This document shows, one piece after another, positions 7,825 through 11,818 of a stretch of 11,818 bases of DNA. The position numbers and the translations under genes are program-made. A model generated the notes under the pieces. The model was not told the DNA's origin and made no database searches. It saw nothing but the letters and a program-made list of their open reading frames with translations. The stretch covers positions 1-11,818 of the forward strand of contig JAAYMG010000047.1 of the NCBI GenBank assembly GCA_012521525.1, given 5' to 3'. Source of the stretch: Clostridiales bacterium. Lineage in GTDB: Bacteria; Bacillota; Clostridia; Oscillospirales; JAAYOS01. Position 1 is the first letter of the stretch. Each line of letters begins with the position of its first letter.

Positions 7825-7862
7825 TCGTCGCCTGATATTATCCTGACCGAACCGGTATAGCT

Positions 7863-7903
7863 AAACAGGCAGCTTATATATAGCTGCCTGTTTGATTTTT
7901 TTT
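7863..7903 (+). terminator. Rho-independent terminator of the murD-M42 operon
   Basis: A 12-bp perfect stem (7863-7874 with 7882-7893, AAACAGGCAGCT and its complement) encloses a 7-nt TATATAT loop. After GA comes a run of eight Ts (7896-7903). It lies 38 nt after the last M42 stop codon. A further 9-bp inverted repeat (AACCGGTAT at 7850-7858, ATACCGGTT at 7906-7914) flanks the whole hairpin. Confidence 0.92.
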
Positions 7904-7946
7904 ACATACCGGTTATTGTAAATCCATATAGTGGAATAATGTACCA

Positions 7947-7976
7947 TTGCTTCAATGTTTATCAGTGCTTTATAAT
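7947..7976 (+). promoter_or_regulatory. Probable promoter of the diguanylate cyclase gene
   Basis: A perfect TATAAT (7971-7976) lies 18 nt after a weak TTGCTT (7947-7952). The start would be near 7983, about 48 nt before the ATG at 8031. The -10 box is convincing and the -35 box is poor, which fits a modestly expressed or activator-dependent gene. Confidence 0.5.
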
Positions 7977-8030
7977 TATATATTGAATATATATTGATTC
8001 AGTTGATTGATGAAATAAGGTAGTTTTATA

Positions 8031-9263
8031 ATGTTTGCATGGCTGAAAGATGTTTTCTTCTATCGTATTCCTGCTGAGCATAAGGTTCCGTTTGAATCGG
8101 AAATATTCAGGACCAACATATTGAGTGCAAAGATAACTGCGCTTGTATTATTGCTGTCAAGCCTGGTTTTGGCAATAGTTTATATTATTGAAACAGATTA
8201 TGGCCACATTCTGTTTGAACTTATTTTTATAACTTTCTTTATATTGACGTCGGTATATTATCTGATCCTGGACAGATTATCAAAGAATGTTGATAAGTAC
8301 TTGCGCACCATCAAAACCATAAGCTGCATTTATGTCGAGCTTGTGTTGAGTTGTGCTGCCGCATTTTCGGCATATCATCAGGATAACGCATTTTGCGGTA
8401 TATTATATATGGCACTGGTTTTCGTGTTTTGCTATTGCTTTTATTGTGAGTCCGTCAAACTTCTCATCATATTAGGGATTTCACAGACGTTTTATTTACT
8501 GGTGACATTTTTGAAACATGGTATATCCGGGACGCTGGTATCTTCGGCAATACTGACATGGATGTACTTAGCGCTATCATATATACTTTCACGGCTCTCA
8601 TATCGAAGCAAGTTTTACGAGTACATCACCAAGGCAATAATCCAGGAAAAAAATGAGCAGCTGTCAAGGCTTAATGAAGAACTTACAGAAACGAACCTTC
8701 AACTGAAAAAACTCTCTTATACCGACAGCCTGACCGGATTGAGCAACAGGCGCCATATGAATGAGATACTTCAAAAAGAGTGGGAGCGGTGCCGCACGGA
8801 AAAACGACCGCTGTCGCTTCTTATGATCGATATCGACAATTTCAAGGCGCTCAATGACCTGTTCGGGCATCCTGTGGGAGACGATTGCCTGCAGCAGATC
8901 GCAGCATTGATGAAGCATATCCTGGACGACACCGGTGCGGTACTGGCCAGATATGGCGGTGAAGAGTTCATGGTAGCACTGCCATGCACCGATGAAAGCC
9001 ATGCCTATAACATTGCCGAGCAGCTGCGCACCGGTGTTGAGAAACACATGTTTGCTTGGAGAGGTCACGGGTCGGAGATCCTGATAACCATCAGTATCGG
9101 CGTTGCTTCGATCGTTCCCGATGACGAGTACAGCATTGATGACCTCATCCTTTCTTCGGACAAGAGCATGTACGTCGCAAAGAAAAGCAAGAATAAAACC
9201 ATAGTGCTTCCTGTTCAAAAAGTCGAGAAAAGACAGACACTGAAACTGATAGCAAAGCCGTAA
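8031..9263 (+). CDS. Membrane diguanylate cyclase (six TM segments + GGDEF)
   Basis: A 410-residue protein predicted to make c-di-GMP from two GTP at the inner face of the membrane. The N-terminal half has about six hydrophobic segments (roughly 32-53, 60-80, 96-114, 121-139, 142-161, 168-187), a sensor region not assigned to a named family. A coiled coil (about 200-228, EKNEQLSRLNEELTETNLQL) links it to the GGDEF domain (229-393). That domain has YTDSLTGLSNRR, the metal-binding MIDIDNFK (D267), and an intact RYGGEEF (GGEEF 309-313), so it should be active. The product-inhibition I-site (RxxD) is absent: the equivalent residues read D300-T-G-A303. AAGG about 10 nt upstream serves as the ribosome binding site. 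It is preceded by a terminator and its own promoter, so it is probably monocistronic. It ends 1 nt before the convergent LCP gene. Confidence 0.93.
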   Translation: MFAWLKDVFFYRIPAEHKVPFESEIFRTNILSAKITALVLLLSSLVLAIVYIIETDYGHILFELIFITFFILTSVYYLILDRLSKNVDKYLRTIKTISCIYVELVLSCAAAFSAYHQDNAFCGILYMALVFVFCYCFYCESVKLLIILGISQTFYLLVTFLKHGISGTLVSSAILTWMYLALSYILSRLSYRSKFYEYITKAIIQEKNEQLSRLNEELTETNLQLKKLSYTDSLTGLSNRRHMNEILQKEWERCRTEKRPLSLLMIDIDNFKALNDLFGHPVGDDCLQQIAALMKHILDDTGAVLARYGGEEFMVALPCTDESHAYNIAEQLRTGVEKHMFAWRGHGSEILITISIGVASIVPDDEYSIDDLILSSDKSMYVAKKSKNKTIVLPVQKVEKRQTLKLIAKP

Positions 9264-9264
9264 T

Positions 9265-10317
9265 TTACTGATACAGTTCATTTTTTAGAGCATCACGATT
9301 ATAGTCAAGGTCGATGGCGATAACGCTCCTTCCGTTTATTGAAGCGTAGTTCCATGTATCATCGAATGGGACCCTTAACTGCTCAATGGTAAGGTCGTCA
9401 CTTGTTATCGCTTCCAGACCGAGTTCTATGATCGTGTTTATTTTTATGTTCGTTTTTACATGTTCAGCGGTCGTCAGGATCAGCTGAGCAAGCTTACCCA
9501 GGCTGTTTTCGCGTTTGGCGCGATTGAACAGCGCAACCATTATGTCGCGCTGCCTTTGGGTCCTGTCAAAGTCACCGTTGGTGGAGCGGCGGTTGCGGCA
9601 ATGGATAAGGACCTGCTTGCCGTTGAGGAGATATGTTCCTTCCTTCTCGGGGAGCTTCTCATCTTCCCGCATCTGCTCGTTTATATGCCGGACTTCGGCT
9701 TTTGTCAGCCGGACTTCGACACCGCCCAGGATATCAACTACGGAGATAAGCCCGTCAAAATCTATCAGTACATAATTCTGGATATCAAGATCGAAATTCT
9801 CGTTTATAGTGTTTATCAGCATACCCGTACCGCCATATGCGTAAGCAGCGTTGAGACGGTCCCATCCGCGGCCAGGGATACATATCCAAATGTCGCGCAG
9901 AAATGACGTCATGTGTACGGTCCTGCTCTCCCTGTCATATGTCAGAAGCATCATGACGTCAGACCTTCCGGTCTTCTTGTCGTTGTCATTTACGTCAGTG
10001 CCTATGACCAGCACATTGAGGACATCTTCTTCGATAGTTGGCTGCCTGAATATCGCTTCGTCTACAGGAGCCATCACTTCGATGTCATCATTTTCGTCAA
10101 TGTTATCGGGAGCACCCTGCAAGGTTGTAAGTTCCGGTACGTCAAAAGTCAAACTGTCAATATAAGCGGGCTTGTCAATGATGTCGATCTCATGTTTCAT
10201 CTGATTGGAGACTCTGAAGAACATTTCAATACAGGCTAACGTGGCTGCCAGCAGGAGGGTCGCAAAAAAGAAGCCGATACGGAGTATCCAGCTTTTACTG
10301 GTATATTTTGTGTTCAT
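9265..10317 (-). CDS. LytR-CpsA-Psr (LCP) family glycopolymer transferase
   Basis: A 350-residue membrane-anchored extracellular protein. LCP enzymes move lipid-linked anionic or capsular polymers onto peptidoglycan. A short cytoplasmic N-terminus is followed by one TM helix (about 10-33), a linker rich in Asp/Glu (about 55-98), and the LCP domain (about 98-270). Motifs seen are LVIGTD, GRSDVMMLLT (R118, D120), SFLRD (R141, D142), IPGRGWDRLNAAYAYGG, DFDGLISVVDILGGV, and LNGKQVLIHCRNRR followed by GDFDRTQRQRD. These match the phosphate- and lipid-binding Arg/Asp set of the family, with SFLRD in place of the usual SIPRD. The start at 10317 has AAGGA about 11 nt upstream and puts the TM helix at the right place; an upstream GTG at 10359 has no ribosome binding site. 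It faces a polysaccharide gene cluster across the divergent region, which fits a role in polymer attachment. Confidence 0.92.
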   Translation of the reverse strand: MNTKYTSKSWILRIGFFFATLLLAATLACIEMFFRVSNQMKHEIDIIDKPAYIDSLTFDVPELTTLQGAPDNIDENDDIEVMAPVDEAIFRQPTIEEDVLNVLVIGTDVNDNDKKTGRSDVMMLLTYDRESRTVHMTSFLRDIWICIPGRGWDRLNAAYAYGGTGMLINTINENFDLDIQNYVLIDFDGLISVVDILGGVEVRLTKAEVRHINEQMREDEKLPEKEGTYLLNGKQVLIHCRNRRSTNGDFDRTQRQRDIMVALFNRAKRENSLGKLAQLILTTAEHVKTNIKINTIIELGLEAITSDDLTIEQLRVPFDDTWNYASINGRSVIAIDLDYNRDALKNELYQ

Positions 10318-10510
10318 TCGGCAACACGTCCTTAGAGCAAAATAGACATCGTTCAGCACACTGTCTATATTACAAAAACCGGTATTAAAAATTTCTTAAT
10401 CCACTCAAAATCGTGTCAAACCCGATTTCGATATTTACTTACAATGAGACAATATTATAAGTGAAGTTCAAGGGACCGCCTGATTAAAGGCCCGGGCGCA
10501 GCGGGAAAAA

Positions 10511-10548
10511 TGTCGAAAATAAATTTCGAAAATCGCAGATTTACGACA
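10511..10548. promoter_or_regulatory. Spo0A-box-like multi-palindromic element
   Basis: TGTCGAA at 10511-10517 matches the core of the Spo0A box (TGTCGAA). At the other end TTACGACA (10541-10548) is its near-inverse (TGTCGTAA, one mismatch). Between and overlapping them are TCGAAA-5nt-TTTCGA (10512-10528) and AAATC-GCA-GATTT (about 10530-10542). The element lies 19 nt upstream of the putative extended -10 of the SARP-type gene. Spo0A binding is inferred from motif similarity only; another dimeric regulator could own the palindromes. Confidence 0.4.
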
Positions 10549-10566
10549 ATAACCGTGGTTGAAATA

Positions 10567-10575
10567 TGCTAATAT
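10567..10575 (+). promoter_or_regulatory. Extended -10 promoter of the SARP-type regulator gene
   Basis: TGC-TAATAT (10567-10575) is an extended -10 element (TGn + TAATAT). No good -35 lies 16-18 nt upstream; the palindromic element occupies that place, as expected at an activated or tightly regulated promoter. The leader would be about 80 nt. Confidence 0.4.
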
Positions 10576-10663
10576 TAACGTAAATTCGCATAAATGCAGT
10601 AATTTGTCTTTATATTACGGAAGATGCCGTATGGCTGTTGTCGGATAATTTGCAGGGAGTTTG

Positions 10664-11518
10664 ATGCTGGTTATGAAGCACACCGATGAAATCAAGGATG
10701 GGGCGAAGTCAACGGCATACCAGATCATTGACGGACAGACAAGCATGTTCGCTCCGATTTATCAGAAATCATTGTACATAAGATGTTTCGGAGGATTTAC
10801 GGTAAGTTACAACGGAAAACCCGTAAACTTTCCTACTCAGAAGGCGGAAGAAATATTGGCTTACCTTGTCAACTGCGGAAGGGATGCCGTTATGAGGGAC
10901 CTGATAATCGAGGATTTATGGCCCGACATGTACCTTGTGAACGGGATCAACAACTTCCATGTAAATCTCTACAATATGAGGAAAGCTTTCAAAGCGATCG
11001 ACCTGGGCGATATATGCATCCATTCGAAAGGAAGGTACTACCTTAATCCCGAGCATGTATATTGCGATGCGTGGCAGTTTGACGGGATCATGGAACTTCT
11101 GCGGGCGTGCCAGTTTCAAAATTTGTCTCTCTTGGAGCAGGCTTCTGAACTTTACCGCGGACAGTATTTTGGCATGAACGACTATAGCTGGTCGGCGGAA
11201 CGGCAGTACCAGTATGAACACTGTTTTGAAACCGTTCAGAATAAACTCTATGACATGTATATGGAACAGGGGAGATATAGCAAAGCGGTGTACGCGATGC
11301 GCAGGCTGATATCCGTCAACCCGCTTTCGCCCGAACCTTATGATAAGTGCATACATGCTTATCTGAGAGGGAACCAGCCCTCGGCAGCGCTGAATCATCT
11401 CCTGATGCTGGAGCAGATATACATAAAAGAGTTGGGTGAGCCTTTGCCCGGATCGTTGTTAGAGATCAAACACATGCTGACATCCGGAAGACGAAAAGAT
11501 GTCGCACTCAAAAGATGA
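10664..11518 (+). CDS. SARP/BTAD-type transcriptional regulator without receiver domain
   Basis: A 284-residue cytoplasmic DNA-binding protein. After a poorly conserved N-terminus (1-36) comes an OmpR-like winged helix (about 37-128), with LYIRCFGGFTVSYNGKPV, then PTQKAEEILAYLV, and the wing segment SKGRYYLNP. The bacterial transcriptional activation domain (BTAD, about 135-275) follows: helical, TPR-like, with YRGQYFG, WSAERQYQYEH and SPEPYDKCIHAYLRG. This is the layout of the DnrI/AfsR SARP class, best known in actinomycetes but also found in Bacillota. No receiver, ATPase or sensor domain is present, so control is probably through its own expression or a partner. The ATG at 10664 follows AGGGAG by 4 nt; a TTG at 10661 and an ATG at 10673 are alternatives. 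A Wzz-type gene starts 47 nt after the stop, suggesting that it regulates its own polysaccharide operon. Confidence 0.85.
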   Translation: MLVMKHTDEIKDGAKSTAYQIIDGQTSMFAPIYQKSLYIRCFGGFTVSYNGKPVNFPTQKAEEILAYLVNCGRDAVMRDLIIEDLWPDMYLVNGINNFHVNLYNMRKAFKAIDLGDICIHSKGRYYLNPEHVYCDAWQFDGIMELLRACQFQNLSLLEQASELYRGQYFGMNDYSWSAERQYQYEHCFETVQNKLYDMYMEQGRYSKAVYAMRRLISVNPLSPEPYDKCIHAYLRGNQPSAALNHLLMLEQIYIKELGEPLPGSLLEIKHMLTSGRRKDVALKR

Positions 11519-11565
11519 TTTATCACAGATCAAAAATTCTGGAGAGCGGTATAGGGGATATATGT

Positions 11566-11818
11566 ATGGCACAAACATATGAAAATATCAAGGTTGTCAA
11601 ACAGGATGAAGTTAAAATAAGCAATATTGACAGTAAAGCCAGGGAAAGCGGTTGGAAAATACTTAACCCTGCAGGCAGTGACTCACAATACTCGATTGAG
11701 CTATCTGATTTATTTTTTTTGCTCAGAAAGCGAAAATACATATTACTTGTTATGTTCATAGTATTTTCCATATTAGGTTACTGTATTGCAAAAATAACTT
11801 ATGTTCCTTCATACTACG
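11566..11818 (+). CDS. Wzz-type polysaccharide chain-length / co-polymerase protein, N-terminal part (runs off right edge)
   Basis: Eighty-four codons are visible and the frame is open to the window end. The first ~42 residues are a polar, cytoplasmic-looking extension (MAQTYENIKVVKQDEVKISN and on). They are followed by SIELSDLFFLLRKRK, a typical Wzz N-terminal amphipathic segment, and a TM helix at about 58-78 ending in AKITYVPSYY. Wzz/CapA-type proteins control polymer length and often modulate a partner tyrosine kinase in exopolysaccharide or capsule export. The ATG at 11566 is chosen because AGGGG (11553-11557) lies 8 nt before it; the ATG at 11562 is in another frame. The 42-residue extension before the Wzz segment is longer than usual. 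Whether a kinase domain follows cannot be seen. The gene is likely cotranscribed with the regulator upstream. Confidence 0.85.
   Translation, partial: MAQTYENIKVVKQDEVKISNIDSKARESGWKILNPAGSDSQYSIELSDLFFLLRKRKYILLVMFIVFSILGYCIAKITYVPSYY

Larger units (their letters stand above)
10318..10663. other. 346-nt divergent regulatory region between LCP and SARP-type genes
   Basis: No gene is seen here. On the minus strand a perfect TTGACA (10414-10419) could be the -35 box of the LCP gene, but the matching -10 (AGAAAT, 17 nt on) is poor. A GC-rich patch (about 10471-10505) contains two small stems, GCCT/AGGC and CCCG/CGGG, and stands out in AT-rich surroundings. Next comes a multi-palindromic element (10511-10548, listed separately) and an extended -10 for the regulator gene (10567-10575). 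A small TACGG/CCGTA stem lies near 10615-10631 in the regulator leader. Confidence 0.6.

Noticed and set aside
9460..9906. Plus-strand 148-codon frame within the LCP gene
   Set aside because: It overlaps the conserved LCP domain in antisense and has no recognisable domain or ribosome binding site.
1..11818. CRISPR arrays, tRNA genes, insertion sequences, toxin-antitoxin or phage-defence genes
   Set aside because: No spaced direct repeats, tRNA cloverleaf, transposase motifs or defence domains were seen on either strand.

Overview
The window looks like chromosomal DNA from a Gram-positive, probably spore-forming Clostridia-type Bacillota. The evidence is a type A RNase P RNA (Bacilli usually carry type B), canonical sigma-A promoters with 17-nt spacers, strong AGGAGG-like ribosome binding sites, several c-di-GMP proteins, and a Spo0A-box-like motif ahead of an exopolysaccharide-type locus. 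Genus cannot be fixed from the sequence alone. Coding regions are moderate in GC and intergenic regions are AT-rich. I see no insertion sequence, CRISPR array, tRNA or phage gene.

Layout from left to right. (1) The left edge holds the first 20 codons of a minus-strand [4Fe-4S] family-4 uracil-DNA glycosylase with its own promoter. (2) rnpB lies on the minus strand (about 609 to 268), with a consensus promoter and a 17-bp perfect hairpin at its 3' end. (3) Divergent from rnpB is a plus-strand PAS-PAS-GGDEF*-EAL protein whose cyclase domain is dead and whose phosphodiesterase site is intact. (4) murD follows from its own promoter. After it come three tandem M42 aminopeptidase paralogues with overlapping ends, closed by a strong intrinsic terminator. 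(5) Next is a six-TM GGDEF diguanylate cyclase that lacks the RxxD inhibitory site. (6) Converging on it with a 1-nt gap is a minus-strand LytR-CpsA-Psr (LCP) protein. (7) A 346-nt divergent regulatory region separates the LCP gene from a plus-strand SARP/BTAD-type regulator and the start of a Wzz-type polysaccharide chain-length/co-polymerase gene, which runs off the right edge.

How the parts may work together. The right third reads as the start of a cell-surface polysaccharide locus: a regulator, a Wzz-type co-polymerase, and an LCP enzyme of the kind that attaches polymers to peptidoglycan. The two c-di-GMP enzymes (one breaking down, one making the messenger) are not in the same transcription unit but lie within 6 kb of each other and of this locus, so a link to biofilm or matrix control is plausible but inferred. 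The central murD-M42-M42-M42 unit pairs peptidoglycan precursor synthesis with peptide turnover. The three peptidases keep nearly all metal and catalytic residues but differ at particular active-site positions, which suggests divided substrate roles or a mixed tetrahedral (TET-like) particle.

I found no clearly new biological system. The most interesting items are the multi-palindromic, Spo0A-box-like element in the divergent regulatory region, the receiver-less SARP-type regulator heading a Clostridia polysaccharide operon, and the diverged M42 triplet joined to murD.
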